DNA from: an uncultured Arthrobacter sp.
GTDB taxonomy: Bacteria; Actinomycetota; Actinomycetes; Actinomycetales; Micrococcaceae
DNA length: 64,000 nt
Direction of reading: 5' to 3'
Assembly (NCBI RefSeq): GCF_947493765.1
Contig: NZ_CANLSZ010000002.1
Coordinates: forward strand, 1-64,000
Program-made: the position numbers and the translations under genes
Notes under the pieces: generated by a model
What the model saw: only the letters and a program-made list of their open reading frames with translations
Database searches by the model: none
What the model was told of the DNA's origin: nothing
Shown here: positions 35,772-44,705 of the stretch, in pieces
Layout: each line of letters opens with the position of its first letter
Numbering within the stretch: position 1 is the stretch's first letter

Positions 35772-36468
35772 GCGCCGTCGGCGTGGCCTCCGGCGTCGGG
35801 CTCTGCTCGTCCTCGGCTGTGCAGGACAACCCTGCCGGTGTCTCATCGACCCCCTGCGGCGCCACGAGTCCCTTGTAGGCCGAGCCCAGGATCACGTCGA
35901 CCGTGCGGTCCTCGCGCTCGTCGGGCACGAAGATCGCGTCGGGGATGGTGCGTTGCAGGGTGAAGGCGTTGGCAAGGCCACCCTCCCCGGCGACGATGAT
36001 GGCCGTCATACCCGTCGGGTCCACGTCCCGGTTCCCGATCTCACGAACCGCGAATGCACGCCCGCGCAGTTGCTCGGCCGCGGTTCCGGCGAGGCCGCCG
36101 ATGGTGGTGCTGTTGTAGACGTCGACGGTGATGGAGCTGGGGTCCTGGAGATCGAACGGCCCGGCGGGGCAGTCGGATCCCGAGGTGGCGGACGACGAGG
36201 GCGTGCGCTCGAGGGCGTCGAGGGTGATGTCGCCGCGGGCCATGCCGACCGCCAGGTAGACAGCCGCCGCCACCAGACCGACCAGCAGCACGAGGACCAC
36301 ACCGTGGCGGATGCGTCGCCGCCGCAAGATCCGCTGCCGGTCCGCTGCGTCGTCGGCCTCGAAGGTGGTGCCGAGATCCGTCTCGGTGACGATCCGCTGG
36401 CCGTGCCACTCCCTGGGATCCCGTCTGGCCCTGGCCCGCTGCTTGCGCGGCGAATCCTGTCCGCTCAT
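35767..36468 (-). CDS. LytR_C domain membrane protein
   Basis: 233 residues. A basic N-terminal cytoplasmic part (1-50) leads to one membrane helix (GVVLVLLVGLVAAAVYLAVG, about 55-75). Outside, the LytR C-terminal domain runs from ITVDVYNSTTIGGLAGTAAEQLRG to DVILGSAYKGLV, followed by a Pro/Thr-rich tail. No LCP catalytic domain is present, so it is a stand-alone LytR_C protein, common in actinobacteria and supposed to bind the cell wall. The tail could reach into peptidoglycan. Confidence 0.85.
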   Translation of the reverse strand: MSGQDSPRKQRARARRDPREWHGQRIVTETDLGTTFEADDAADRQRILRRRRIRHGVVLVLLVGLVAAAVYLAVGMARGDITLDALERTPSSSATSGSDCPAGPFDLQDPSSITVDVYNSTTIGGLAGTAAEQLRGRAFAVREIGNRDVDPTGMTAIIVAGEGGLANAFTLQRTIPDAIFVPDEREDRTVDVILGSAYKGLVAPQGVDETPAGLSCTAEDEQSPTPEATPTAP

Positions 36469-36604
36469 CGGGCATCACCAGGGTTGCGGGGGCGAACTGT
36501 TCTGAGGATCACTGCCCCAGCCTAGGTAATCGTCACCCGCAATGGAACGCGGCGCCGTTCCCCGGCATGGCGGCGCCTCCCCGGGTTCCTCGCCTGGTCC
36601 GCCC

Positions 36605-37522
36605 CTACTGCCCTGGCAGCGGTAGACCGTCGTGGAGCGCCGGGTAGGAGGGCTGGGCCCCGGCATGCTGGACCGCATACGCTCCGACCTGCACGGCGAA
36701 CCGGACGGAGTCCTCGAGACCCACCCCCTCGGCGAGCCGTACGGCCAGGGCACCGACGAAGGCATCCCCCGCCCCCGTGGTGTCCACAGCATCCACGCGA
36801 GGAGCGGGCATCTCAGTTACGGCGTCTCCGTCGGAGACCAGGGCACCAGCGGCGCCCAGCGTCATCACCACCGACGCCAGCCCGCACTCCAGCAGCGCTT
36901 CCACTACACCGCGGTGGTCCGTCACCTCCGGGCCTCCGAGGTGCGCCAGGACCAGCATTCCCTCGTGTTCGTTGACCACCAACGGATCGGCGCGCAGGAG
37001 CACGGCGTGGTCGAGCTGGAGGGCCGGAGCCAGATTGAGGATTATCCGCCCCGAGCCCAGTCGCATGGCAGTCTCCGTGGTACCGGCGGGGAGCTCGCCC
37101 TGCACGACGACGACGGTCGCTTCCGCGACGGTCTTCGCGCAGGACTCCACGAGGCCAGGGGTCACGTCGGCGTTCGCTCCGGGAACCACCACGATGGTGT
37201 TCTCGCCGTCGTCGGAGACCTCGACGACGGCGATGCCCGTGGTGCCGGGCGACCTGTGAACCGCTCGCAGGTCCACGCCGGCGCTTCTCAGCATCGAGAG
37301 CGCCGTATCTGCGTACTCGTCCGATCCCACTGCGCCGATCATGGTGACCTGGCCGCCGAGCAGCGCTGCCGCGACCGCCTGATTGGCGCCCTTGCCGCCG
37401 GGCAGCACGGTCAGCGACCGGCCGCGCACTGTCTCCCCGGGCTTGGGATGCCGCTCCAGCGTGACCAGGAGGTCGGCATTGATGGAGCCGACGACGACGA
37501 TCCCGGGCGACCCTGTACTCAT
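36605..37522 (-). CDS. rbsK: ribokinase
   Basis: 305 residues. It phosphorylates ribose at O5, giving ribose 5-phosphate. PfkB signatures are visible: VVGSINADLLVTLERHPKPGETV with GGKGANQAVAAALLGG at the N-terminus, and DTTGAGDAFVGALAVRLAEG near residue 245 with the catalytic Asp. GAGACT on the minus strand lies six bases before ATG 37522. No ribose transporter or lacI-type regulator is adjacent. Confidence 0.92.
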   Translation of the reverse strand: MSTGSPGIVVVGSINADLLVTLERHPKPGETVRGRSLTVLPGGKGANQAVAAALLGGQVTMIGAVGSDEYADTALSMLRSAGVDLRAVHRSPGTTGIAVVEVSDDGENTIVVVPGANADVTPGLVESCAKTVAEATVVVVQGELPAGTTETAMRLGSGRIILNLAPALQLDHAVLLRADPLVVNEHEGMLVLAHLGGPEVTDHRGVVEALLECGLASVVMTLGAAGALVSDGDAVTEMPAPRVDAVDTTGAGDAFVGALAVRLAEGVGLEDSVRFAVQVGAYAVQHAGAQPSYPALHDGLPLPGQ

Positions 37523-37668
37523 GCGGCGAGTCTCTCATGGGCGGCATGAGTTGCCCTGATGACGCCGGAGTCGCGATGTCGCCGGAGACTCAGGGGCAGG
37601 TGCTGGAAGTGACGCAAAGTCCCTTCCTGTAGCGTGCTGAAGCATCGGATCATCAAGAAGGTGGTGCC

Positions 37669-38091
37669 ATGCAGCCAAGACGATACGCCGCGATCGCAGT
37701 CGGGATGTCGGGCCTCGTGAGCCTTGGCGGATGCAGTGGCGGTGGCGGTATCGCTGCCCTTGATCGTGCCCCTACGGCAGATGATCAGCTGCCGGGCTGT
37801 GTGGTGACGCAGGACCTGGACGTCGATTCCGTGCGGCTGGTCGTCGAGCAGGAAGGGATCAACTACTTCATCTCCGAGCGGAAGGAAGGCGTCGGTTTCT
37901 GTTTGACCTTGACGAAAGACCAGGACGAACGGGCCTGGATATCGGCATGCGGCGGACCTGTCGGCGAAGCAATCACTGCCCAATCCAGAGGCATCCCCGG
38001 AGTCGTGAAGCTGGTGGTCGACGGCTACTCCACCGATTACCTCGAAGAAAACGGGTGGACGAAGATCCACGACAATCTCCTCACCCGCTGA
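37669..38091 (+). CDS. predicted lipoprotein
   Basis: 140 residues. Lipobox SLGGC at about residue 22 after a weakly hydrophobic signal. The mature part contains three more Cys (PGCVV, GFCLTL, SACGG) and shows no recognised domain. A ribosome binding site (AAGGTGGTG) precedes ATG 37669, and TAGCGT at about 37632 could be the -10 box. Function unknown. Confidence 0.7.
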   Translation: MQPRRYAAIAVGMSGLVSLGGCSGGGGIAALDRAPTADDQLPGCVVTQDLDVDSVRLVVEQEGINYFISERKEGVGFCLTLTKDQDERAWISACGGPVGEAITAQSRGIPGVVKLVVDGYSTDYLEENGWTKIHDNLLTR

Positions 38092-38135
38092 CCGGCGCGT
38101 GCTGCCGATATCCGATCGGCAGTGGAAGACCCGGA

Positions 38136-38378
38136 TCAGAGCCCCTGGTGCGGTCCGATATCGCCTGCGGCATGGTCGGATTCGTCATCACCGGACAAGA
38201 AGGCCCTCGTGAGGCTGCCTGCAGCGCCGGCGAGGAGCACATAGGCGCCGATGATCAGGGTCCTGTAGAGAGGTTCACCCAGGTGCTCGGCCAGCGTCGT
38301 GCGTCCACCGAAGACGACGACTGCCCCCGCCACGCACAGCGCAGCTACGACGAACCAGAGGGTGCTACGAGTGTTCAA
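38136..38378 (-). CDS. small membrane protein, two helices
   Basis: 80 residues from a TTG start (38378). Hydrophobic stretches LWFVVAALCVAGAVVVFGG and TLIIGAYVLLAGAAGSL give two helices with a short loop; the tail is acidic and ends HQGL. GGAAGGT lies 7-8 bases before TTG. It probably forms an operon with the preceding small membrane gene. Function unknown. Confidence 0.55.
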   Translation of the reverse strand: MNTRSTLWFVVAALCVAGAVVVFGGRTTLAEHLGEPLYRTLIIGAYVLLAGAAGSLTRAFLSGDDESDHAAGDIGPHQGL

Positions 38379-38411
38379 TCTCAGGACCTTCCGTACGAGA
38401 AAGTGGTGGAA

Positions 38412-38615
38412 CTACTTCGACCTGCCGGGCTGGTTGCCGTCCCGAAGGAGTTTAATACCCAAGAACATGGTGCCCCCGGCTCCGGCAATCAACAGCAGTG
38501 GTACCAGAGCCAGATACCAGGCATCTGCGGCCAAGGCGATGACGATCGCGACACCACGCTCAGAACGATGCTTGCGAAGCTGACGCCAAGTGCATTGCCT
38601 CGAGGTGCGGGTCAA
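38412..38615 (-). CDS. small membrane protein, low-confidence
   Basis: About 67 residues if translation begins at TTG 38615, where GGGGA lies a few bases upstream. The basic start (TRTSRQCTWRQLRKHRSERG) is followed by two hydrophobic helices (VAIVIALAADAWYLALVPLL and IAGAGGTMFLGIKLL). The C-terminal part looks genuinely membrane-like and lies 33 bp before the next small membrane gene. The frame is open much further upstream, but that part is the antisense of the HAD gene. Confidence 0.4.
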   Translation of the reverse strand: MTRTSRQCTWRQLRKHRSERGVAIVIALAADAWYLALVPLLLIAGAGGTMFLGIKLLRDGNQPGRSK

Positions 38616-38733
38616 CGTTTCCCCATTGTCATTCGGTGAGTCTACTGGGCTCCTCCCTACCGGCCTTCGGACGACCGTTGCCTGGCGCCAGGCCTGTTCC
38701 GGCGTCGGAATGGAAGCCAGCCCCGCGCGGGAA

Positions 38734-38739
38734 CATACT
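38734..38739 (+). promoter_or_regulatory. -10 box for leaderless HAD gene
   Basis: CATACT lies six bases before ATG 38746. Confidence 0.4.
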
Positions 38740-38745
38740 GGGACC

Positions 38746-39699
38746 ATGCCTACGGATGCCCCCATCGACCTGCTGCCCGACGCCCCCGCCCTGCCCTCGG
38801 AGGAAAGCCACCCCGTGCAGGGGCTGCTCCTCGACGTCGACGGCCCGATCGCCAGTCCTGAGACCCGGACGGTTCCGCCCGGCATCATCACGGATCTGCT
38901 GCTCCTCGCCGCGGCGGGCTGGCCCGTGGTGTTCAACACGGGCCGCTCGGACCACTTCATCCGAACACAGGTGATGGAGCCGATGCTCGCCGTCGGGATC
39001 CCGGCCGGCGTCACCTTCCACGCCGTCTGCGAGAAGGGCGGAACGTGGTTCTCGTTCACGGCCGACGGCGCCGGGGAGGTCCTCGTCGACGAGGGACTCG
39101 CGCTGCCCACCAGCTTCGCCGACGACATCCGGGATCTCGTGGAGGAGAAGTACGCGCACCTCATGTTCTTCGACGAGACGAAGCTCGCGATGGTCTCCGT
39201 GGAGCAGTCACTCACCGCGACGAACGCCGAGTACCTCGAGGGCCAGGCCCACTTCGACGACGATGTGGTCGACGTCATGCACAGCCACGACATGGGCGTG
39301 ACCCGACTGGAGCGCGACGAGCCGGACAGCTCGGGGGACATCGCGTACCGGATCGATCCGACCATCATCTCCACCGACATCGAATCGGTCCGCGTGGGCA
39401 AGGACCTCGGGGCGGAGCGGGCCCTGACGCTCGTGGCACCGCTGATGGACCTCCCCCGCACCTGGCGGACCGTGGGCGATTCCCGTACCGACTACGCCAT
39501 GGCCGACTACCTGCACGACCAGGGCTTCGACGTCGCGCACGTGGACGTCCGCCCGGCTGACGGTATTCCGGACAAGCCCTACGAGGTGCTCACCGAGGGT
39601 CCGCTCATCCACGAGGAGGCGGGAGCCGCGTTCCTCGCGCGCTGCGTGGCGTCGCTCCCCTGGGACGCCGGTGCGTCCGACGGGGCTGCCCCGCTCTGA
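38746..39699 (+). CDS. HAD-superfamily phosphatase
   Basis: About 317 residues. The HAD motif I is LLLDVDGPIASP with D30 and D32; motif II is in VVFNTGRSD, and motif IV is GDSRTDYAMADYLHDQGFDVAHV. The cap between residues 95 and 210 resembles Cof/trehalose-phosphatase-like C2 caps. Substrate unknown. ATG 38746 is preferred to the long open extension upstream because of the -10 box and because family sequence begins there. Confidence 0.82.
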   Translation: MPTDAPIDLLPDAPALPSEESHPVQGLLLDVDGPIASPETRTVPPGIITDLLLLAAAGWPVVFNTGRSDHFIRTQVMEPMLAVGIPAGVTFHAVCEKGGTWFSFTADGAGEVLVDEGLALPTSFADDIRDLVEEKYAHLMFFDETKLAMVSVEQSLTATNAEYLEGQAHFDDDVVDVMHSHDMGVTRLERDEPDSSGDIAYRIDPTIISTDIESVRVGKDLGAERALTLVAPLMDLPRTWRTVGDSRTDYAMADYLHDQGFDVAHVDVRPADGIPDKPYEVLTEGPLIHEEAGAAFLARCVASLPWDAGASDGAAPL

Positions 39700-40014
39700 A
39701 TCGCTGGGCCCTGACGGCCGCGCCGGAGCAGATCGGGCACCGGGGACGTTGGACTCGGGGGACGGCTCCATGGCCGGCTCTCCCTGCCCGACGAGGGCGT
39801 CGACCGGCCGCCGGGCCAGGGAGAGAACAGGGCACCGCCTGGGAATCATCGATACGTGGAAGCTCGAGCTCCCCACCACCTTCACCGACGGTGATCCGAG
39901 CACGCAGCGTTCGACGGCGAACTCACCGACAGCGCGCAGGTCCAGGAGACGCCCACCTACATCCGCCGCCCACCACTGCCGCGCTCGCAGCGCCTCGGAT
40001 ACACCCGCCCGGAT
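39700..40014. other. intergenic stretch with a possible decayed coding remnant
   Basis: No intact gene. On the plus strand, one frame reads LGIIDTWKLELPTTFTDGD (about 39840-39895) and another frame soon after reads FDGELTDSAQVQETPTYIRR (about 39910-39970). Both are protein-like in composition, which could mean a frameshifted remnant, but I do not recognise the protein and chance is possible. Confidence 0.25.
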
Positions 40015-40054
40015 ACACGAAGGACCCCGACCGATGGGCCGGGGTCCTTCGTGT
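40015..40054 (-). terminator. terminator of tRNA-Ser
   Basis: Perfect 15-base arms (ACACGAAGGACCCCG at 40015-40029 and its complement at 40040-40054) with a 10-base loop, ten bases after the tRNA 3' end on the minus strand. Confidence 0.75.
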
Positions 40055-40064
40055 TCTGCTGCAG

Positions 40065-40149
40065 CGGAGGATGGGGGATTTGAACCCCCGAGGGCGTGAA
40101 CCCAACACGCGTTCCAGGCGTGCGCCATAGGCCGCTAGGCGAATCCTCC
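40065..40149 (-). tRNA. tRNA-Ser(GGA)
   Basis: An 85-base tRNA on the minus strand. Acceptor arms GGAGGAT (40149-40143) and ATCCTCC (40072-40066) pair fully, with discriminator G at 40065. The anticodon loop reads CTGGAAC, so the anticodon is GGA (reads UCC, and UCU by wobble). A long variable arm marks a class II tRNA, and the T arm has GGTTCAAATCC. CCA is not encoded. A possible -10 box, TATTCT, is at 40172-40167. Confidence 0.95.
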
Positions 40150-40264
40150 TCAGTGGAGCAGCTCCCAGAATACCCATACAAGGGGATCCTGCCGAATCAC
40201 GGCCCCGGCAGGGCACCCCCGATCGATTCGAAAGCCGTGCAGGCGACTGTGTAGACTGTTTGCT

Positions 40265-40352
40265 GGCCCCTCATGTGGTGTCACCCTGTGAACTCCCCCA
40301 GGACCGGAAGGTAGCAAGGGTAAGCGGGCTCTGGCAGGTGCATGGGGGGTCT
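40265..40352 (+). ncRNA. ffs: signal recognition particle RNA (small, 4.5S type)
   Basis: The conserved apical domain is present: CACCCTGTGAACTCCCCCAG, then CCGGAAGGTAGCAAGGGTAA, then GCGGGCTCTGGCAGGTG. The ends GGCCCCTCAT and ATGGGGGGTC pair to close the long hairpin. GGAAG...AGCAAGGG is the Ffh-binding site. TAGACT at 40252-40257 is a good -10 box about eight bases before the 5' end. The RNA targets membrane and secreted proteins with Ffh. Exact ends are estimated from pairing. Confidence 0.92.
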
Positions 40353-40385
40353 TACCTTTAAGTACCGGCTACAGGAGGTTGCGCG

Positions 40386-41339
40386 GTGGCAGAGACGGGC
40401 GCCGGTCGATTCGCGCCTAGCCCCTCGGGTCCGCTCCACGTGGGCAATCTGCGCACCGCCGTCCTCGCCTGGCTCTTCGCGCGATCGACAGGCCGCCGCT
40501 TCCTCCTCCGGATCGAGGACCTCGACCGCGTCCGGGCCGGAGCGGAGGCCGCGCAGCTGGCCGAACTCTCGGCGCTGGGCCTGGTGTCCGACGCCGCCGT
40601 GATCCGGCAGAGCGAGCGGATCGACCACTACACCCGCGCCCTCGGCCGGCTGCAGGATCTGGGCCTGGTCTACGAGTGCTTCTGCACACGCCGGGACATC
40701 GCCGAGGCCGCCCACGCACCCCACGCCGACCCCGGCCTCTACCCCGGCACGTGCCGGAATCTGGGCGACGGCGAGAGGGCACGACGACGGGCGGAGCGCA
40801 CACCCGCCCTCCGTCTGCGCTCCGGTGTCGACTCCTGGGAGATCGACGACGTCCTGGTCGGCCGCTTCCGGGCGCCGGTGGACGACGTCGTCCTGCGCCG
40901 GAACGACGGCGTGATCTCCTACAACCTCGCCGTGGTCGTGGACGACGCGGCCCAGGGCATCGACCAGGTGGTGCGCGGCGACGACCTGCTCGCCTCCGCT
41001 CCCCGGCAGGCCTACCTCGCCTCGCTGCTCGGACTGCCCGGTCCCACGTACGCCCATGTGCCGCTCGCGCTCTCGCCGCAGGGGAAGCGCTTGGCAAAAC
41101 GGGACGGCGCTGTGACACTGGAGGACCTCGCGGACCTCGGCCACGCGCCGTCGGCCGTGTTGGCCGCCATCCTCGGCTCGCTCGAGCTCCCCACCGGCTC
41201 ACTGGCAGCAGCGCTCGAAGCCTTCGATGCGCAGCGGGTACCTCGTGAGCCGTGGATCGTGGACCCTGCGCACCTGCTCTCCACCGTCGCCCGTCCGGCA
41301 CCCGAACAGTCAGCACCAACCGATAAGGTTCATCCGTGA
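40386..41339 (+). CDS. gluQ: glutamyl-Q tRNA(Asp) synthetase
   Basis: 317 residues: the catalytic core of a glutamyl-tRNA synthetase without the anticodon-binding domain. GRFAPSPSGPLHVGNLRTAVLAWLFAR carries the HIGH-type motif, GKRLAKRDGAVTL the KMSKS-type motif, and CFCTRR with YPGTCR the zinc site. The family attaches glutamate to queuosine 34 in tRNA(Asp), which agrees with tgt some 6 kb upstream. GTG 40386 follows AGGAGG; the stop overlaps the dnaX start (GTGA). Confidence 0.92.
   Translation: MAETGAGRFAPSPSGPLHVGNLRTAVLAWLFARSTGRRFLLRIEDLDRVRAGAEAAQLAELSALGLVSDAAVIRQSERIDHYTRALGRLQDLGLVYECFCTRRDIAEAAHAPHADPGLYPGTCRNLGDGERARRRAERTPALRLRSGVDSWEIDDVLVGRFRAPVDDVVLRRNDGVISYNLAVVVDDAAQGIDQVVRGDDLLASAPRQAYLASLLGLPGPTYAHVPLALSPQGKRLAKRDGAVTLEDLADLGHAPSAVLAAILGSLELPTGSLAAALEAFDAQRVPREPWIVDPAHLLSTVARPAPEQSAPTDKVHP
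41324..41329 (+). promoter_or_regulatory. -10 box for leaderless dnaX inside gluQ
   Basis: TAAGGT lies six bases before GTG 41336, within the last codons of gluQ. It would give dnaX its own leaderless transcript besides coupling to gluQ. Confidence 0.45.
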
Positions 41340-44300
41340 GTACAGCCCTCTACCGCCGCTATCGCCCCGAGACCTTCGCGGACGTCATCGGCCAGGAGCA
41401 CGTCACAGACCCCCTGATGGCGGCCATCGACAAGGACCGCATCAACCACGCCTACCTGTTCTCGGGTCCGCGCGGCTGCGGCAAGACCACGTCGGCGCGG
41501 ATCCTCGCCCGCTGCCTGAACTGTGCCCAGGGCCCCACGTCGACCCCGTGCGGTGTGTGCGACAGCTGCGTGGGACTCGCCCGCAACGGCTCGGGCAGTC
41601 TCGACGTGATGGAGATCGACGCCGCCAGCCACGGCGGCGTCGACGACGCCCGCGATCTCCGCGAGCGCGCCACCTTCGCGCCGGTGCGCGACCGCTTCAA
41701 GATCTTCATCATCGACGAGGCCCACATGGTGACCTCCGCAGGGTTCAACGCCCTGCTGAAGATCGTGGAGGAGCCACCGGAGCACATCCTCTTCATCTTC
41801 GCGACCACCGAGCCCGACAAGGTGATCGGCACCATCCGCTCGCGCACCCACCACTACCCGTTCCGCCTCGTGCCACCCGAGCCGCTCATGGCCTACCTGG
41901 AGCTGCTGTGCCGGCAGGAGAACGTGCCGGTGGCGCCCGGGGTCCTCTCGCTCGTGATCCGGGCCGGCGGCGGATCGGTCCGTGACTCGCTCTCCGTGCT
42001 CGATCAGCTCATGGCCGGAGCCGGCGAGGACGGCCTCGACTACGAGCTGGCCGTCTCCCTCCTGGGGTACACCCACGCGGCACTGCTGGACGACGTCGTC
42101 GATTCCATGGCGGCCGGTGACGCAGCAACGGTCTTCCACGCGGTCGATCGCGTCATCCAGACCGGACACGATCCCCGCCGGTTCGTGGAGGACCTGCTCG
42201 AGCGCTTCCGCGATCTGATCGTCATCAATGCTGTGCCCGAGGGCGCGGCGTCGATCCTCCGCGGTGTGCCCGACGACCAGCTGAACCGCATGCGCACCCA
42301 GGCGAACCAGCTCGGCGCCGGTGAACTCTCGCGCGCCGCCGACGTCACGAACACAGCGCTGACCGAGATGACCGGGGCCACCTCGCCGCGGCTGCACCTG
42401 GAGCTGCTGTGCGCCAGGCTGCTGCTGCCGGCGGCCGACGCGACCGTGCGCGGCACCCTGGCCCGCGTGGACCGCATCGAACGGCGCCTCGAGTACGCCG
42501 GCGGCGCCCCGGTGGTCGAGACGCCGGTCGACACGGGGATCGAGCCGGGGGTCGAGACGGAGGCAGCGCCGGAGGTGCCTGCGCGACCCGCGGAGCGTTC
42601 GCGGCTCGAAGGCGTGCCACGGAACGCCGAGGAGGCGGCCGCGCAGTGGTCCCTGCCCACGGCTGGATCGGACCCGCACGCGCCGGCCGTTCCTGCTGCT
42701 GCACGGACCGGCTCGCCGTCCGCGCCGGAAACGTCGGCCGACTGGGGCGCGAGCTGGGGCGTGTCGACCGACGCAGGCTTCTCCGGAGCGGAGACCGGAG
42801 GTAGGACTGCTCCGACGACGCAGGGCGCTGCCTCGGGAGCCAACCGCCCTGCAGCGCCGGCCTCGGCGGAGCAGTCCGCCGGCGGCCGCCCTGCTTCCGG
42901 TAATGCCGCTTCCGGTGATTCGGGTGTCGGTCTGCCCTCGTCCGGTCGGACCGTCGAAAGCCCCTCCGACGCCGGCCCCTCCGCGGAGTCGGGCGGGCCG
43001 ATGCCGAACAGCCCCGGCGGGGCCGGCCCGACCTCCGTCGATCAGCCCACACCGGGTGATCCGTCGCCTGCCGGGTCCTTCGACGCCGACCGGTCGGTCG
43101 CGCCAGGTGAGTCCGCGCCTGCCGGGTCCTCCGATCCCCACCGGTCGGTCGCGCCGGATGAGTCCGCGCCTGCCGGGTCCACCGACGCCGACGGCTCGGT
43201 CGCGCCGGATGAGTCCGCGTCCACGTCCGTGGAGGCCTCCCCCTCGGGATCCGCGCCGGCTCAGGGATCATCGCCCAGGCATGACCATGCACCGAGCGAG
43301 AACATCGAGATGATCCGCCGCGCGTGGCCCGAGATCATGAGCGAGGTCGCCGGGATCAAGCGAGCCACCTGGCTGATCGTCAACGTCTCGGCAGCGCCGC
43401 GCTCGTTCGACGGCAACCAACTGGTGCTCGCCTTCGCCAATCAGGGCAATGCCATCGGATTCCAGCGCGGACAGCACATGGACAACGTGAAGCAGGCCAT
43501 CCACAAGGTCCTCGGCCTCACCTGTTCCATCGAAGCGGTGCACGATGCCGGCGGAGGAGGTGGGGCCGACCCAAAAGCACCAGCCGGCCCGCCGGCCCCC
43601 ACCAGTGACCGGCGTCCCGCTGCGACCGCACCATCTCCCCAGCGCCCTGCCGCCGCGGAACAGGGGCTAGGCCGGCAGCCCACGCAACCGGCCGCGCCGT
43701 CGAGCGTGAACCGCGGCCCCCGTCCACAGCCCACGCAACCGGCCACGCCGTCGACCCCGGTCCGGGGGCCCTCCTCCCGTGAGGTGGACCCGCTCGCCGG
43801 GACGGCCGGCGCCCCGGATCCCGGTGCGGACTCTGCACGCCGGCCACGTGAGACCCCGCGAGAAGCGTCCCCTGCACGGGCGTCCACCGCCGGACGTTCG
43901 CCGGACGAAGGGGTCGGCGCCTGGGACCCGACCATCACCGATGACTCGTGGGCGCTCGTCGAGCCTCCTGAGGATGCGTTCGACCCCGGCGCAGCCTGGG
44001 GCTCCGTGCCGGAGGACCCCTCCGACCGCCCCAGGACCGCCTCCGCGGACACGACGCGCGCCCCCGGCGGTGCTGCAGCGGATCGCCGGGACCGGGCGTC
44101 GGCGTCGCAGGATCTCACGGAAGGTCCTACGGAGCCGCGATCTGCTGAAGCGGCGCCGTCCCGCTCCGTGGTGTGGAGTCCTCCGGCAGCTCCCGCACCG
44201 ACAGGAGACACCGACGGAGCAGCCGGGACCCCCGGCACTGCACCCGGCACCGGCTGCGGATGGAACGGTCCTGCTGCGACAGCCCGCACCGGTGCGTCCG

Positions 44301-44587
44301 CCGCCGCCCCCCGTGCGGGGGGCGGCTTCGCGACGGAGCAGCGCCAGGCGGCAGGTCCGCTCCGCGAGAAGCCCGTCAGCCGGTACCAGCAGTTGCTCGA
44401 CGAGGGCCAGCGGAAGCGGGCGGAGCAGGCGGCCAGCACCCGCGGCGCCGTCGACCTCCGGTTCGTGGAGGACGAACCCAGCGCCGACGACGAGACGCTC
44501 GAGGACTCCGGACTCGTCGGACGCGCCGCGATCGAGCGGATCCTCAACGGGCGCCTGGTCGAGGAACGGACGCCTGACGGCCAGTAG
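41336..44587 (+). CDS. dnaX: DNA polymerase III subunit gamma/tau
   Basis: 1,083 residues. The clamp-loader ATPase is at the N-terminus: Walker A SGPRGCGKTT (43-52), zinc module C63, C72, C75, C78, Walker B IIDEAH (125-130), sensor FATTEPDKVIGTIRSR. Domain III follows to about residue 380. The middle (390-640) is low complexity Pro/Ala/Ser/Asp and holds three 17-residue repeats. A tau-type domain lies around 650-740 (IEMIRRAWPEIMSEVAGIKRATWLIV), then a second disordered region and a conserved end (SRYQQLLDEGQRKRAE). Actinobacterial DnaX is usually shorter, so the linkers here are expanded. Confidence 0.95.
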   Translation: MSTALYRRYRPETFADVIGQEHVTDPLMAAIDKDRINHAYLFSGPRGCGKTTSARILARCLNCAQGPTSTPCGVCDSCVGLARNGSGSLDVMEIDAASHGGVDDARDLRERATFAPVRDRFKIFIIDEAHMVTSAGFNALLKIVEEPPEHILFIFATTEPDKVIGTIRSRTHHYPFRLVPPEPLMAYLELLCRQENVPVAPGVLSLVIRAGGGSVRDSLSVLDQLMAGAGEDGLDYELAVSLLGYTHAALLDDVVDSMAAGDAATVFHAVDRVIQTGHDPRRFVEDLLERFRDLIVINAVPEGAASILRGVPDDQLNRMRTQANQLGAGELSRAADVTNTALTEMTGATSPRLHLELLCARLLLPAADATVRGTLARVDRIERRLEYAGGAPVVETPVDTGIEPGVETEAAPEVPARPAERSRLEGVPRNAEEAAAQWSLPTAGSDPHAPAVPAAARTGSPSAPETSADWGASWGVSTDAGFSGAETGGRTAPTTQGAASGANRPAAPASAEQSAGGRPASGNAASGDSGVGLPSSGRTVESPSDAGPSAESGGPMPNSPGGAGPTSVDQPTPGDPSPAGSFDADRSVAPGESAPAGSSDPHRSVAPDESAPAGSTDADGSVAPDESASTSVEASPSGSAPAQGSSPRHDHAPSENIEMIRRAWPEIMSEVAGIKRATWLIVNVSAAPRSFDGNQLVLAFANQGNAIGFQRGQHMDNVKQAIHKVLGLTCSIEAVHDAGGGGGADPKAPAGPPAPTSDRRPAATAPSPQRPAAAEQGLGRQPTQPAAPSSVNRGPRPQPTQPATPSTPVRGPSSREVDPLAGTAGAPDPGADSARRPRETPREASPARASTAGRSPDEGVGAWDPTITDDSWALVEPPEDAFDPGAAWGSVPEDPSDRPRTASADTTRAPGGAAADRRDRASASQDLTEGPTEPRSAEAAPSRSVVWSPPAAPAPTGDTDGAAGTPGTAPGTGCGWNGPAATARTGASAAAPRAGGGFATEQRQAAGPLREKPVSRYQQLLDEGQRKRAEQAASTRGAVDLRFVEDEPSADDETLEDSGLVGRAAIERILNGRLVEERTPDGQ
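43067..43219 (+). repeat. three 51-bp tandem repeats in dnaX
   Basis: Units start at 43067, 43118 and 43169 and encode PAGSFDADRSVAPGESA, PAGSSDPHRSVAPDESA and PAGSTDADGSVAPDESA. They keep the frame, so copy number can change without breaking the protein. Confidence 0.92.
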
Positions 44588-44705
44588 CACCGCGGACCGG
44601 ATCGACCGGTCGACGCTCACGGCGTAACCACTGCGCTCCTCGGCGGGCAGCACCCGTCGAGGGCGGACAATGGACACAAGTCATCACCGCAGAAGAGGGA
44701 GCACC

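Noticed and set aside
38590-38745. Upstream extension of the HAD phosphatase
   Set aside because: It overlaps the small membrane gene on the other strand, and the -10 box at 38734 fits a start at 38746.
39208-40128. Minus-strand frame of 306 residues across the HAD gene and tRNA
   Set aside because: It runs through the tRNA-Ser gene and is the antisense of a well-supported coding region.
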